Positions 17,323-26,880 of a stretch of DNA of 64,000 nt are shown piece by piece. Each line of letters opens with the position of its first letter. The first letter of the stretch is position 1. The notes under the pieces were generated by a model that saw only the letters and a list, made by a program, of their open reading frames with translations, did no database searches and was not told the DNA's origin. The DNA is from JBBQZU01 sp038207425 (GTDB lineage Bacteria; Bacteroidota; Bacteroidia; Flavobacteriales_D; Cryomorphaceae), in contig JBBQZU010000001.1 in assembly GCA_038207425.1 (NCBI GenBank), forward strand, positions 62,001 to 126,000, read 5' to 3'. The translations under genes were made by a program, and so were the position numbers.

Positions 17323-18138
17323 ATGGCCCATACTACCGACAATAGACCTATTGGAATTTTTGATTCCGGAATTGGCGGACTTACCGTTGCCGCATCAATT
17401 GCGCGCAGGCTGCCCGATGAGCGAATCGTGTATTTTGGCGATACCGCTCACCTGCCTTATGGAGAAAAATCGCCTTCAGCACTTCGATCTTACGCTGTGC
17501 GCATCATTGATTTCCTGAAAACCCAGAATTGCAAAGCGGTAGTTATTGCATGCAATACCGCTTCGGCAGTAGCTTTTGATGCTGCCAAAAAGAGAGCCGG
17601 CAAGTCAATGCCTGTAATCAATGTGATCGATCCCACTGTAAAACTGGTAGTGAGCCGGTTCGAAAAAGGAAAAATTGGTGTGATTGCTACAAAGGCTACC
17701 GTCAATAGCCGTATATACGCAAAGCGCATTGAAAAACTGCAGCCGGGTATCAAGGTCACAATGCTGGCTACGCCATTGCTTGTATCCATGATTGAAGAAG
17801 GTTTTTTCAATAACAATATCTCTCAGGCAATAATAAACTCATATTTAGATAAGCCAAACCTAAAGGATATTTCGGGCTTGATTCTCGGCTGTACCCACTT
17901 CCCCCTTATTCGAAAAGAGGTTGAGAAATTTTATAAAGGCAACACAGTCGTTATCGATTCATCAGAAATAGTTGCTGCTGCGGTAGATGCCGTATTAATA
18001 GCACATCAAATAAAATCAGAAAAGAAGGTAGGCAACCACAAGTTTTTTGTCTCAGACCTTACAGCTTCCTTTGCTGAAAGCACCCAAATTTTCTTTGGCG
18101 AAAGGGTAAAGCTCGAGAAGAAAAACCTGTGGGATTAA
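17323..18138 (+). CDS. murI: Glutamate racemase
   Basis: The 271-residue enzyme makes D-glutamate, the substrate that MurD adds to UDP-MurNAc-L-Ala. Motifs are PIGIFDSGIGGLTV, YFGDTAHLPYGEKS, the first catalytic Cys in VIACNTASA (near residue 75) and the second in LGCTHFPLI. The start at 17323 (MAHTTDNRP) is chosen because the in-frame ATG at 17308 lies in the terminator hairpin. It converges with sucB, with only 4 bases between the stops. Confidence 0.95.
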   Translation: MAHTTDNRPIGIFDSGIGGLTVAASIARRLPDERIVYFGDTAHLPYGEKSPSALRSYAVRIIDFLKTQNCKAVVIACNTASAVAFDAAKKRAGKSMPVINVIDPTVKLVVSRFEKGKIGVIATKATVNSRIYAKRIEKLQPGIKVTMLATPLLVSMIEEGFFNNNISQAIINSYLDKPNLKDISGLILGCTHFPLIRKEVEKFYKGNTVVIDSSEIVAAAVDAVLIAHQIKSEKKVGNHKFFVSDLTASFAESTQIFFGERVKLEKKNLWD

Positions 18139-18142
18139 ATAG

Positions 18143-19420
18143 TTACAAGCCCAGAAGAACCTCAGCAGGGTCTTTACTCCCGAAAATTATTCGCTCCGGA
18201 TGCTCAAGCATTTCTTTAACCTTCACCAGAAAACTTACCGACTCCTTGCCATCAATAATGCGGTGATCGTAGCTGAGGGCTACGTACATCATAGGCAGTA
18301 TTACTACCTGTCCGTTTACAGCCATGGGGCGCTCCACAATATTGTGCATGCCAAGAATAGCTGATTGCGGTGGGTTGATGATGGGTGTACTCATCATGGA
18401 GCCGAATACACCGCCATTGGTAATGGTAAATGTACCACCCTGCATTTCTTCAATAGAAATTTTGCCATCGCGCACTTTGATAGCGAGGTTTCTGATTTCA
18501 GTTTCAATTTCGGCAAGGCTCATGCGCTCGGCATTTCTTACCACCGGCACCATAAGTCCTTTCGGAGAGCTCACGGCCACGCCGATATCAGCGTAGTGGT
18601 GGTAGATTATTTCATCGCCATCAATCATGGCATTTACCGTGGGAAATAAGTTGAGGGCTTCCGTTACAGCTTTGGTAAAAAATGACATGAAGCCAAGGCC
18701 AATGCCATGTTTTTCTTTGAAAATATCCTTGTACTTATTGCGCATATCCATGATGGGCTTCATATTTACCTCGTTGAACGTGGTAAGCATTGCAGTTTCA
18801 TTCTTGACACTTACGAGTCTCTCAGCGATTTTTCGTCGCAGTACAGACAGGCGCTTGTTTTCAGTGTCGCGGGTACCGCCCCATCCGCCGGCAACTGCCT
18901 TGTCAAATCCTGCAGCCATGGCTACCACTACGTCCTGTTTGGTTATTCGTCCTCCGGGGCCACTTCCGTTTACTTGCGATGGTTTTACTCCTGCTTCATC
19001 CATCATTTTTTTGGCAGCCACTGAAGGAGTTCCTTCTGCATAATGCTTTTCAGCTTTAGCAGTTGAGGGCATCGGGTTTGGTGCAGGCGTTTTAGCTTCA
19101 GTAGCGGATTTTTTCACTTCTGGTTCTGCTTTTTTCGCTTCGGAGGGTGCTGCTTTAGCAGGCTCAGTGCTCCCTTCAGGTCTTTTGGCTTCTGTGTCAA
19201 TTAGGCATATTACATCACCCACTTTCACAGTATCACCTTCTTTAGCCTTATGTGATATTACTCCTGCTACTTCAGCAGGCAGTTCAAGGGTGGCTTTGTC
19301 AGAGTCAACTTCTGCAACGGGTTGATCTTTTTCAACATAATCACCATCGGCTACAAGCCAGCTTGCAATTTCTACTTCTGATATTGATTCGCCCGGGCTG
19401 GGCACTCTCATTTCAAACAT
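18143..19420 (-). CDS. sucB: 2-oxoglutarate dehydrogenase E2, dihydrolipoamide succinyltransferase
   Basis: The 425-residue product has the classic E2 order. The lipoyl domain covers residues 1-80, with the lipoylated Lys in EVDSDKATLEL. An Ala/Pro/Glu/Lys-rich linker follows (about 85-120), then the E1/E3-binding domain (SVAAKKMMDEAGVKPSQV to GGRITKQDV, about 132-168). The catalytic domain ends with YDHRIIDGKE, carrying the active-site His and Asp. It moves succinyl groups to CoA in the TCA cycle. It follows sucA by 11 bases in one operon. No E3 gene is in the window. Confidence 0.96.
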   Translation of the reverse strand: MFEMRVPSPGESISEVEIASWLVADGDYVEKDQPVAEVDSDKATLELPAEVAGVISHKAKEGDTVKVGDVICLIDTEAKRPEGSTEPAKAAPSEAKKAEPEVKKSATEAKTPAPNPMPSTAKAEKHYAEGTPSVAAKKMMDEAGVKPSQVNGSGPGGRITKQDVVVAMAAGFDKAVAGGWGGTRDTENKRLSVLRRKIAERLVSVKNETAMLTTFNEVNMKPIMDMRNKYKDIFKEKHGIGLGFMSFFTKAVTEALNLFPTVNAMIDGDEIIYHHYADIGVAVSSPKGLMVPVVRNAERMSLAEIETEIRNLAIKVRDGKISIEEMQGGTFTITNGGVFGSMMSTPIINPPQSAILGMHNIVERPMAVNGQVVILPMMYVALSYDHRIIDGKESVSFLVKVKEMLEHPERIIFGSKDPAEVLLGL

Positions 19421-19431
19421 GGAGTGGGGAG

Positions 19432-22170
19432 TTATTTAACGGTTTGTTTAGCGTATTTAAAAAGGCGTGCCATATTGGCTGTTTGCCTTGCTTCTGATGT
19501 TTTGCTTGAGCCTGATGCAGGGCTGGCACTGGCCTTCAGTGAAATACACTCAAGTTTTACAGTTTGGTAATTCATGGCCATAAATGTCCATCCCCCCATA
19601 TTTTGAGGCTCTTCTTGCATCCAGATGTAATTGGCAGCTTTTGAATACTTCTTCACAACCGCATCCAAGCGATCTTGCGGAAGCGGGTAGAATTGTTCCA
19701 GCCTCACTACGGCAATATTCTCGCCCGAGTCGTTGCGTTCTTTTTCCTCCAGTATGTCATAATATATCTTGCCGGAACAAAACACAATAGTGTCGATATT
19801 TTCAGGATTTGCAGTAGCATCGTCAATCACTTCCATGAAGCGACCGTTGGCCATTTCGGCTAGTGAAGAAACCGCTTTGGGATAACGTAGCAGTTTTTTG
19901 GGAGTAAAAACTATTAAAGGCTTTCTGAAATTTCGGTGCAACTGCCTTCTTAGCAAATGGAAAAAGTTGGCTGGGGTCGTTGCATTGCATATTTGCATAT
20001 TGTACTCAGCGCATTGTTGCAGAAATCTTTCGATACGTGCGCTGGAGTGTTCAGATCCCATGCCTTCATAGCCGTGAGGCAGGAGCATAACAAGCCCGTT
20101 CATAGCTCTCCATTTATCTTCAGCAGAGCTGATAAACTGGTCAATGATAATCTGAGAGCCATTGAAAAAGTCGCCAAATTGAGCTTCCCATACGGTGAGT
20201 CCATTTGGCGAACCAAATGCATAACCATAGTCAAAGCCGAGCACTGCATACTCTGAGAGTAGTGAGTTGTAAATGGTAATCTTGGCCTGATCTTTCTCCA
20301 AAAAGTTCAGTGGTATATATTCTTCCTCGTCATCTTCAGTCTTAAGTACTGCGTGGCGGTGCGAAAAAGTGCCGCGTTCCACATCTTGGCCCGACATGCG
20401 CACGGGACTGCCTTCGGTCAGTAGGGTGGCGTACGCAAGCAATTCACCCATAGCCCAGTCGAGCTGATCTGCTTCCAGCATTTTTATGCGGTCTTTGAGC
20501 AGTTTTTCCACCTTTCGGAAAAAGTTTTTTCCCTTAGGCAGAGTGTTCATCCTGATGGCTAAGTCACGCAGTTTTTTCAGGTCATAACCTGTATCAGGTG
20601 ATTTTTCAAAATCTTCGGGTCTGGCCAGGACCATCTTATTCCAGTCTTCTTCCATAAAGTGTTTCATGGAATTTTTTGGAATGGCCTTGGCTGAGTCGAA
20701 ATGGGTTTCTAGCAGCGTTTCGAATTTGTTAATTATCTCATCAGCTTTTGCCTGGGTAATGGTTTTCTTGGAAAGCAGCTCTTTAAGGTAAATCTCCCTA
20801 GGGTTGGGATGATTGGCTATTAGATCATACAGTTTCGGCTGCGTAAATTTGGGTTCGTCGCCTTCATTGTGGCCGTATTTGCGGTAGCAAAGCAGGTCTA
20901 CAAAAACATCTCTGTGAAACTCCTGCCGGTATGTCAAAGCGATAAGCATGGTCTGGACAACCGCTTCAATATCGTCACCATTTACGTGAAAAACCGGACT
21001 GAGCGTGGTTTTGGCTACGTCGGTGCAATAAGTGCTTGAGCGCCCGTCGAGATAGTTTGTCGTGAAGCCTACCTGATTGTTTACAACTATATGCAGCGTA
21101 CCACCAGTGCGGTAGCCATCAAGCTGCGCCATTTGCACTACTTCGTACACAATGCCTTGGCCTGCAATGGCGGCGTCACCATGTATAAGGATGGGCAATA
21201 TTGCTTTTTCATCAGTCAGATAAAGATCCAGTTTGGCCCGGGCTATTCCTTCCACTACAGGATCTACAGCTTCAAGGTGCGACGGGTTGGGTGCAAGGGT
21301 AAGTTTTACAACTTCTCCATTTTCGGTATTTACTGCCTTCGAAAACCCGAGGTGGTATTTTACATCACCGTCGAATTCTTCTTCTTCTGTATCTTCTTCA
21401 TATGCCTTACCTTCAAATTCACTGAATATGAGTTCAAATCTTTTCTTGAAAATATTGGCGAGCACGTTGAGTCGGCCTCGGTGTGCCATGCCCACTACCA
21501 TTTCTTTCACACCTTGCTTTGAAGCTCTTTGCACGAGCGCATGAAGTGCTGGTATAAGCGCTTCGCCACCTTCTAAAGAGAAGCGTTTCTGGCCAACAAA
21601 TTTTTTCTGTAAAAACTGTTCAAAACCGGTCGCCCTGTTGAGCATATCGAATATAATCACCCGCTCATCATCAGCAAAGGAGCGGCGGTTTTTAATCTCT
21701 ATGGTATTGCGAATCCACCTAATCACTTCTGGTGTTCGCACATACATATACTCTATTCCAATACTCTGGCAATAAGTGTCTTTTAGGTGGTCAACAATTT
21801 CGCTTAGAGTTACAGACACCAAGCCCACTTCTTCACCGGCTTGAAACACGGTGTTGAGATCAGAATCACTAAGACCGAAATTCTCAATATCAAGTGTAGG
21901 GCTGTATTTGCGTCGATCGCGCACAGGGTTGGTTTTGGTGAAAAGGTGGCCCCTCGTTCTATAACCTTCAATCAGGCTCAGCACTTTGAACTCTTTGAGC
22001 ACATTTTCAGGAATATCCTGACCGGTGTCGTAATTTTTACGAGCAAATTCAAATCCTTCGAAGAAGCGCGCCCATTGCGTTTCTACTGCTGATGGGTCAT
22101 TGCGGTAAATATTGTACTGGTCTTCTATCCAGTCTATCGATGAGTTGCCGATGAATGAGAATTTGTCCAT
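19432..22170 (-). CDS. sucA: 2-oxoglutarate dehydrogenase E1
   Basis: The 912-residue thiamine diphosphate enzyme decarboxylates 2-oxoglutarate. The start MDKFSFIGNSSIDWIEDQY at 22170 is chosen over the longer frame because it matches the E1 N-terminal E2-binding segment. Motifs include GMAHRGRLNVLANI, the GDAAIAGQGIVYEV ThDP region, NNQVGFTT, RKYGHNEGDEP, and the C-terminal LLPHGYEGMGSEHSSAR and TPANFFHLLRRQ. A perfect -7 element (22202-22209) lies 31 bases upstream. The genome also has a ferredoxin-linked enzyme for the same step (korAB at 46-49 kb). Confidence 0.96.
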   Translation of the reverse strand: MDKFSFIGNSSIDWIEDQYNIYRNDPSAVETQWARFFEGFEFARKNYDTGQDIPENVLKEFKVLSLIEGYRTRGHLFTKTNPVRDRRKYSPTLDIENFGLSDSDLNTVFQAGEEVGLVSVTLSEIVDHLKDTYCQSIGIEYMYVRTPEVIRWIRNTIEIKNRRSFADDERVIIFDMLNRATGFEQFLQKKFVGQKRFSLEGGEALIPALHALVQRASKQGVKEMVVGMAHRGRLNVLANIFKKRFELIFSEFEGKAYEEDTEEEEFDGDVKYHLGFSKAVNTENGEVVKLTLAPNPSHLEAVDPVVEGIARAKLDLYLTDEKAILPILIHGDAAIAGQGIVYEVVQMAQLDGYRTGGTLHIVVNNQVGFTTNYLDGRSSTYCTDVAKTTLSPVFHVNGDDIEAVVQTMLIALTYRQEFHRDVFVDLLCYRKYGHNEGDEPKFTQPKLYDLIANHPNPREIYLKELLSKKTITQAKADEIINKFETLLETHFDSAKAIPKNSMKHFMEEDWNKMVLARPEDFEKSPDTGYDLKKLRDLAIRMNTLPKGKNFFRKVEKLLKDRIKMLEADQLDWAMGELLAYATLLTEGSPVRMSGQDVERGTFSHRHAVLKTEDDEEEYIPLNFLEKDQAKITIYNSLLSEYAVLGFDYGYAFGSPNGLTVWEAQFGDFFNGSQIIIDQFISSAEDKWRAMNGLVMLLPHGYEGMGSEHSSARIERFLQQCAEYNMQICNATTPANFFHLLRRQLHRNFRKPLIVFTPKKLLRYPKAVSSLAEMANGRFMEVIDDATANPENIDTIVFCSGKIYYDILEEKERNDSGENIAVVRLEQFYPLPQDRLDAVVKKYSKAANYIWMQEEPQNMGGWTFMAMNYQTVKLECISLKASASPASGSSKTSEARQTANMARLFKYAKQTVK

Positions 22171-22201
22171 AAGGTAATGCTTGCTTTGCCTGCAGATGCG
22201 A

Positions 22202-22209
22202 CAAAAATA
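22202..22209 (-). promoter_or_regulatory. Promoter -7 element for sucAB
   Basis: On the minus strand this reads TATTTTTG, a perfect match to TAnnTTTG, 31 bases before the sucA ATG. No -33 TTTG stands at the normal spacing; one occurs about 26 bases upstream. Confidence 0.5.
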
Positions 22210-22282
22210 CAATTTTAAAGGGTATTTGCATCGCTCAAAGATGCAGCCTTAGAAGGTTACGGAAAGAAGTACAGGCTTGGTT

Positions 22283-22669
22283 TCATTTCAAAGTATTCCG
22301 CCAGTATACTTTTGTAAAGCAGCGTTTTATAATTTCCATGGCAAAAAGGCTGTACGGGTCTTCTATATCAGGTTTGGCAATTTTTGACCTGATGAGCGAT
22401 TCATTGATATCGAGTTGGTAGAGCAATCCGAGTAATTGTGTTTTGTCGAGCAGTTTTGCAGCATTCATTTCTGCTGATATCATGCTAACCAATTCATGGA
22501 GCCCGGGGCTCTTTGCAGGAAGGCTAAGCGAAATACCCTGCAAACTAAAATCCTTTTCTATTTGTCGCATCGTTTGCTCTGCCCAGTCATTCCTGACAGG
22601 CATGGTATCGAATGCTTCAGCCAGTTGTGAAGGCAAATTCTGGTCGGAACCCGCTACTGATTGATCCAT
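22283..22669 (-). CDS. Hypothetical protein of 128 residues
   Basis: I do not recognise this protein. It has no signal peptide or membrane segment. It starts MDQSVAGSDQNLPSQLAEAF and looks helical, with a middle part rich in Leu/Ala and an ending RCFTKVYWRNTLK. The start overlaps the end of the M61 peptidase gene by 16 bases, which implies coupled translation and supports it as real. The 73 bases between it and the sucA promoter region hold a short inverted repeat but no T-run terminator. Confidence 0.6.
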   Translation of the reverse strand: MDQSVAGSDQNLPSQLAEAFDTMPVRNDWAEQTMRQIEKDFSLQGISLSLPAKSPGLHELVSMISAEMNAAKLLDKTQLLGLLYQLDINESLIRSKIAKPDIEDPYSLFAMEIIKRCFTKVYWRNTLK

Positions 22670-24510
22670 CCTTTTCTTACAGCTAACTGCTGCGGTGTAG
22701 GCTCGGCAATAGGCTCCAATATATGCGTTCGTGAGCGCTCTGTTTCTATTGCAGGTGCTTTTAACTTCTTTTTTTTGTACACACCCTTGTCGTTCTTCCT
22801 GTTTATTTCAGCTACAACCATATCACCGGGCTTTGCATTTTCCTTGAACTTTTCAAAGACTGACCTCACATTTTCCATATTAACGGCAGTGCCATTCCAT
22901 GTAGTTAATTCATCTGCTTCCTTAAATCCCATACTCTTGCCAAATTCGTCGAGAGCGGTAGTTCCAACGATCACTACAGCTTCTCTTTTTGGGTTGTAGC
23001 CTACGCCAACATTTCCCCCTGAAATTGATTTTTCCGTAAGGGCAGCAGAATATTTTATACCTGCATAGCTCAGCAAAGTATCGTAGGGCAGAGGCGTATT
23101 CCCTGCCACGTGCCTTTCGAGAAATTTTTTAATTTGAGAGTATCCTGAAATACGCGCCATTTCTGAGAAGAGTTCAGTATCCTTGAAAGGTTTGTCCGGG
23201 CCATAAGCATTCGACATATCCCGCATCAATTCCTGCAAGCCATAATTTCCTTCGCTCAGGTACCGCAATTTCAAGTCAAGTGACATACCGATAAGCGCAC
23301 CTTGTTGATATACATTCGGGTATTGTTGCTCGTGTTTATCCAGCGCGCCGAGGCTCATTTCAGTAAATGGAATGCTCAGGTCATATCTTGATGCACTCTG
23401 TATTTTTTGACGCATGATATTTAGAAAATTGCTCAATGGTATAAGCCCTTCTTTTATTTGTACATGCTGCGCTGCGTATTCTGTACAACCTTCGTAGAGC
23501 CAAAGGTGGCGGCTCATTTGGGGGTTCATAAAATCGTAATTGTGTATTTGCTCAGAATGGATATTGAGAGGTGTAACGATATGAAAGAACTCATGCGCGG
23601 TAACATCCTTAAACGTTTGTCCAAGCGCCTTGAGTGACATTTCAGGCATCACAAAAACGGTAGAAGTATTGTGCTCCAGTGCTCCAAAACCGCCTGAGAA
23701 AGAATTTCCGCCCATTAGATAGACCAATACAGTATATCGATCCACAGGAAGTTTACCGCCAAGATATACTGCAGATGCTTCAAAAATTGCAGCAATTTCA
23801 TTGAGTATGTCTTTGCTGTTTACCTTATTTTCGGGTGAGTAATTGGCTACCATTACCCTTGCATTGGCCAGTTTCATACTAGCGGTATCAGGCTGTGCAT
23901 AAAGTATTGGGCAGTCATGTAGTTCAAAATAATTTTTTGCTGTGAATTGATCCTGGTTATCAATGCAGGTGCTTCGAGCCAATGATGTGGCACCGTAAAA
24001 ATTTTCGGGTCTGTTAACATGGATGGTATAGGGCATATCGCTCTGTCCATCAAAGTACCCGGCAAAACCAAATATATTTAACAATACCACTTTACCTTCT
24101 TCAATGGTGGTGCCGCCCGGCTCGAATATTCCACTGTTTTTTGCATCGAAGGTGTCGTTTACCTTGTAGGTGATGTAGCTCAGCTTTTGGGCATTGAGTA
24201 CAGCCCATCGGTTTGTGTCAAGCCTTTGCACCTGCATCGTTATACCAGCTACATCATAAGCTGCAAAATCATCAACAAACCTTCCGAAGTCGCTGATAGA
24301 ATATGTTCCGGGCACTATTTTAGGCATATTGTATACCGCAGTATCGCTGCTGATTGCCACCGGATATATCTTCACTGACACCCTGTCATCATCAATATTT
24401 ACAAGGTCGAGTTCAATTTTGCATTCTTTGCTATTCTGACTCTGGGCAAAGGCAATTCCTGACGAGTAGCATGAAAGAAGGAGCAGTAGATAGTTCAGGT
24501 TTTTGAGCAT
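22654..24510 (-). CDS. M61 family glycyl aminopeptidase-like protease with PDZ domain
   Basis: The 618-residue secreted protein has a signal peptide (cut near GIAFAQ). The N-terminal domain carries MPKIVPGTYSISDFGRFV, typical of M61 proteins. The zinc site HEFFH lies in DVTAHEFFHIVTPLNIHSE, with the downstream Glu in LYEGCTEYAA. A C-terminal PDZ-like domain (about residues 500-590) contains GFKEADELTTWNG. Family members are zinc aminopeptidases of the periplasm or outer membrane; the substrate is unknown. A minus-strand TAACTTCG element at 24530-24537 may be its promoter. Confidence 0.88.
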   Translation of the reverse strand: MLKNLNYLLLLLSCYSSGIAFAQSQNSKECKIELDLVNIDDDRVSVKIYPVAISSDTAVYNMPKIVPGTYSISDFGRFVDDFAAYDVAGITMQVQRLDTNRWAVLNAQKLSYITYKVNDTFDAKNSGIFEPGGTTIEEGKVVLLNIFGFAGYFDGQSDMPYTIHVNRPENFYGATSLARSTCIDNQDQFTAKNYFELHDCPILYAQPDTASMKLANARVMVANYSPENKVNSKDILNEIAAIFEASAVYLGGKLPVDRYTVLVYLMGGNSFSGGFGALEHNTSTVFVMPEMSLKALGQTFKDVTAHEFFHIVTPLNIHSEQIHNYDFMNPQMSRHLWLYEGCTEYAAQHVQIKEGLIPLSNFLNIMRQKIQSASRYDLSIPFTEMSLGALDKHEQQYPNVYQQGALIGMSLDLKLRYLSEGNYGLQELMRDMSNAYGPDKPFKDTELFSEMARISGYSQIKKFLERHVAGNTPLPYDTLLSYAGIKYSAALTEKSISGGNVGVGYNPKREAVVIVGTTALDEFGKSMGFKEADELTTWNGTAVNMENVRSVFEKFKENAKPGDMVVAEINRKNDKGVYKKKKLKAPAIETERSRTHILEPIAEPTPQQLAVRKGWINQ

Positions 24511-24664
24511 ACAATTGGATTTTAAACCACGAAGTTAATACGTGAAATGCAGCGCTGGTTTACCGTTTATAACATTTGTGATATAGCATCATTGCGCGCT
24601 GATTCAATGCTAAAATTCTATTACACATTTTGCCTATTTTGGCCATCTAAACTCTGAATGAGAC

Positions 24665-25201
24665 ATGCTACCCTGGAATGAAAAAATAACCCTGAGAAGT
24701 GATGAATATGCTCCATACTATGAGTTGTATCTGCGCAACGTATCCGGTATGTCGATAGCAGAAGCACTGCAAGCGGGCCGCACTGCTTTAAGCGAGATTT
24801 TCGAATTGCTAAATAGTGACAATGAAAACCATGCTTATGCTCCCGGCAAATGGACGGTAAAGGAAGTACTGTTGCATTGTATTGACGCTGAGAGAATTTT
24901 CGCATACCGTGCATTGCGGTTTATGCGGGGCGATGGCACCGATTTGCCGGGCTACGATCATGATGAATACGCAGTCGAATCTCGGGCTGGCAAAAGGAAC
25001 ATCGCCTCAATTAAGGACGAATTGAACGCAGTGCGCGCTGCAACTGAACATTTATACAAGAATGCCGGACCTGATGCCTTGCTCAGAAAGGGAAGTGCGA
25101 ACAATTTTCTTGTGAGCGCTCGTGCACTTGGTCTTATAATTCCTGGACATTTCCTCCATCACGCATATATATTGAAAGAAAAATACAACATCAAGAGCTA
25201 A
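24665..25201 (+). CDS. DinB-family protein
   Basis: The 178-residue cytoplasmic protein has the DinB four-helix pattern: YAPGKWTVKEVLLHCIDAERIFAYRALRF (first metal-ligand His in LLHC) and a C-terminal GHFLHHAYILKEKY carrying further His ligands. The family includes metal-dependent transferases such as bacillithiol S-transferases and maleylpyruvate isomerase. The actual reaction here is unknown. The ATG at 24665 follows a TATTTTGG element at 24635-24642 (7 of 8 matches). Confidence 0.85.
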   Translation: MLPWNEKITLRSDEYAPYYELYLRNVSGMSIAEALQAGRTALSEIFELLNSDNENHAYAPGKWTVKEVLLHCIDAERIFAYRALRFMRGDGTDLPGYDHDEYAVESRAGKRNIASIKDELNAVRAATEHLYKNAGPDALLRKGSANNFLVSARALGLIIPGHFLHHAYILKEKYNIKS

Positions 25202-25257
25202 TGTAATTCAGAACAATGCTGCTTTTATCAAGATTAAATCCAAACATTTCTGCCGCT

Positions 25258-26805
25258 ATGAAAACCATATTACTCCTTGCCGTTATTGCGATTTGCCCTG
25301 CTTTGGCAGCCGCCCAAGATCAGGTTCTCATTCAAATAGAAAACCGCGCTGCACCAACAGAATATGAAGCCTGTTTTCATCCACAGGCTCTTGAAATCAG
25401 TTCAAGCTACACCATCCTGAATTACGAGTACGACTCGATTCACGATATTTTATACTTGAGTACAGAAGGTAAAAAGAAGGGTTTTATGAAAGGATGGCTT
25501 ACAGCTATAAGCCTAAAAGAAAAAACGGTACTCTGGTCTATTCCTATGAATACGCCTTCAGACAGACTGTTGCTCGTTGATAGCTGCCTGCTCATCACAG
25601 ATAAGAGCAATACACGCGCAGTTGATCGTGAAACTGGAGAAAATAGATGGAGTAAACCAATCAGAATTTTGTCGGTCTTACCGGATAATAAGAAACTCTT
25701 GGCGAGCAGCACTATGGCAGGTACTGATCTCGATTTGGTTGATATTCAATCAGGAAAGATTGAATGGCAATTTATTCCGAAATTTCCTATCGATACCGAA
25801 TCGATATTGATGGCCGGTGATACTGCAATTGCGGTTTTGGGCAAGGGCGTGCATTATGTATCGCTGAAGGATGGCTTAGGATGGAGTAAAGCGGTGAAAA
25901 TGAAAAGTACGGCATATCGGCAGTCTACAACCGGTGGTGCTGTGGCTGCCAGCATTGCTGCCGGACTGATCGGCGCCATGTTTGGTTTTATCGTAATTGC
26001 TGTACCCATTTCCTATTCTGCCAGAAAGAAGGTAGGGAGTGATCAAACAAATATAGCGCTTGAATACGGAGCGGTTTATTTGGCTACCGGTAAAGAGATA
26101 ATGCGTTTTGATCATCACGGCATGCGGGTTTGGATCAATTCAGGTTTCACCGGAAATGTAGGTATACCGACCGTTATTCTGGAAGGGGATGACCTGTATA
26201 TTGTACATAAGGGTGTTGAGTACGTTCCCAATGGAACTCAGCTAAACTCAATACCCAGTATACTTCGAGTTGATAAGCACACCGAAGAAATTTTGGCATC
26301 AACTGCATATAAGGCTGGTAAGAACGAGTATATCCTGGACTTCATGATTGTTGATAACAAGCTCTTGGTAATTGGTAATAACAGAATGCTTGAATTGAAC
26401 CCTGAAACCCTGGAGCCTACTGTAAATAAAGTATATGGAAGTTCACATTCATCTTTTGGCTTGAAGAGAATCGTCAGTTCGACTGGGTTTGTCAATAGGG
26501 GCGATAACTTTGAATTTCTTAGCAACTCAAATTACGAAAGTATTCTTTTTGAGAATACCGCAGGCGGCAAGATTCTCTTTAACAGACAGATGGAAATTAT
26601 AGAAGCCATACCAAAATCTAAATACTTTGATATTGAAATTGATTTTGGTGATAAACTACCTGTATCGAATTCAACTTCTTCCTGTATAATTACCCGTGAA
26701 GGTGAGACCCTCGTATCAACGAGCCGAAACCCAGGATCGAGATTCATAGGAAGGAGTTTTTATATTCATGAAGGCCTAAAGCTCAACATGATGCTTTTGA
26801 AATAG
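25258..26805 (+). CDS. Secreted PQQ-like beta-propeller protein of unknown role
   Basis: The start at 25258 (MKTILLLAVIAICPALAAAQ) gives a clean signal peptide and 515 residues; the frame from 25216 would bury it. The body shows repeated motifs of the PQQ/WD-like propeller kind: AISLKEKTVLWSIPM, AVDRETGENRWSKPI, LVDIQSGKIEWQF, LATGKEIMRFDHHGMRVW. In the middle (bases about 25930-26010) is a Gly/Ala-rich hydrophobic segment, AASIAAGLIGAMFGFIVIAV, long enough to cross a membrane, which is odd for a propeller. It lies alone between the DinB gene and tyrS. Confidence 0.65.
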   Translation: MKTILLLAVIAICPALAAAQDQVLIQIENRAAPTEYEACFHPQALEISSSYTILNYEYDSIHDILYLSTEGKKKGFMKGWLTAISLKEKTVLWSIPMNTPSDRLLLVDSCLLITDKSNTRAVDRETGENRWSKPIRILSVLPDNKKLLASSTMAGTDLDLVDIQSGKIEWQFIPKFPIDTESILMAGDTAIAVLGKGVHYVSLKDGLGWSKAVKMKSTAYRQSTTGGAVAASIAAGLIGAMFGFIVIAVPISYSARKKVGSDQTNIALEYGAVYLATGKEIMRFDHHGMRVWINSGFTGNVGIPTVILEGDDLYIVHKGVEYVPNGTQLNSIPSILRVDKHTEEILASTAYKAGKNEYILDFMIVDNKLLVIGNNRMLELNPETLEPTVNKVYGSSHSSFGLKRIVSSTGFVNRGDNFEFLSNSNYESILFENTAGGKILFNRQMEIIEAIPKSKYFDIEIDFGDKLPVSNSTSSCIITREGETLVSTSRNPGSRFIGRSFYIHEGLKLNMMLLK

Positions 26806-26857
26806 GAACTGGATTTGAAAGCGACTATCCGCATCATAAAGCCCTAAGTCCAAATAC

Positions 26858-26865
26858 TATCTTTG
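26858..26865 (+). promoter_or_regulatory. Promoter -7 element for tyrS
   Basis: TATCTTTG is a perfect match to TAnnTTTG and ends 15 bases before the ATG at 26881. The last three bases of the element (TTG at 26863) are an in-frame codon that should not be mistaken for the start. Confidence 0.55.
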
Positions 26866-26880
26866 CAAAAAAATTACCTC

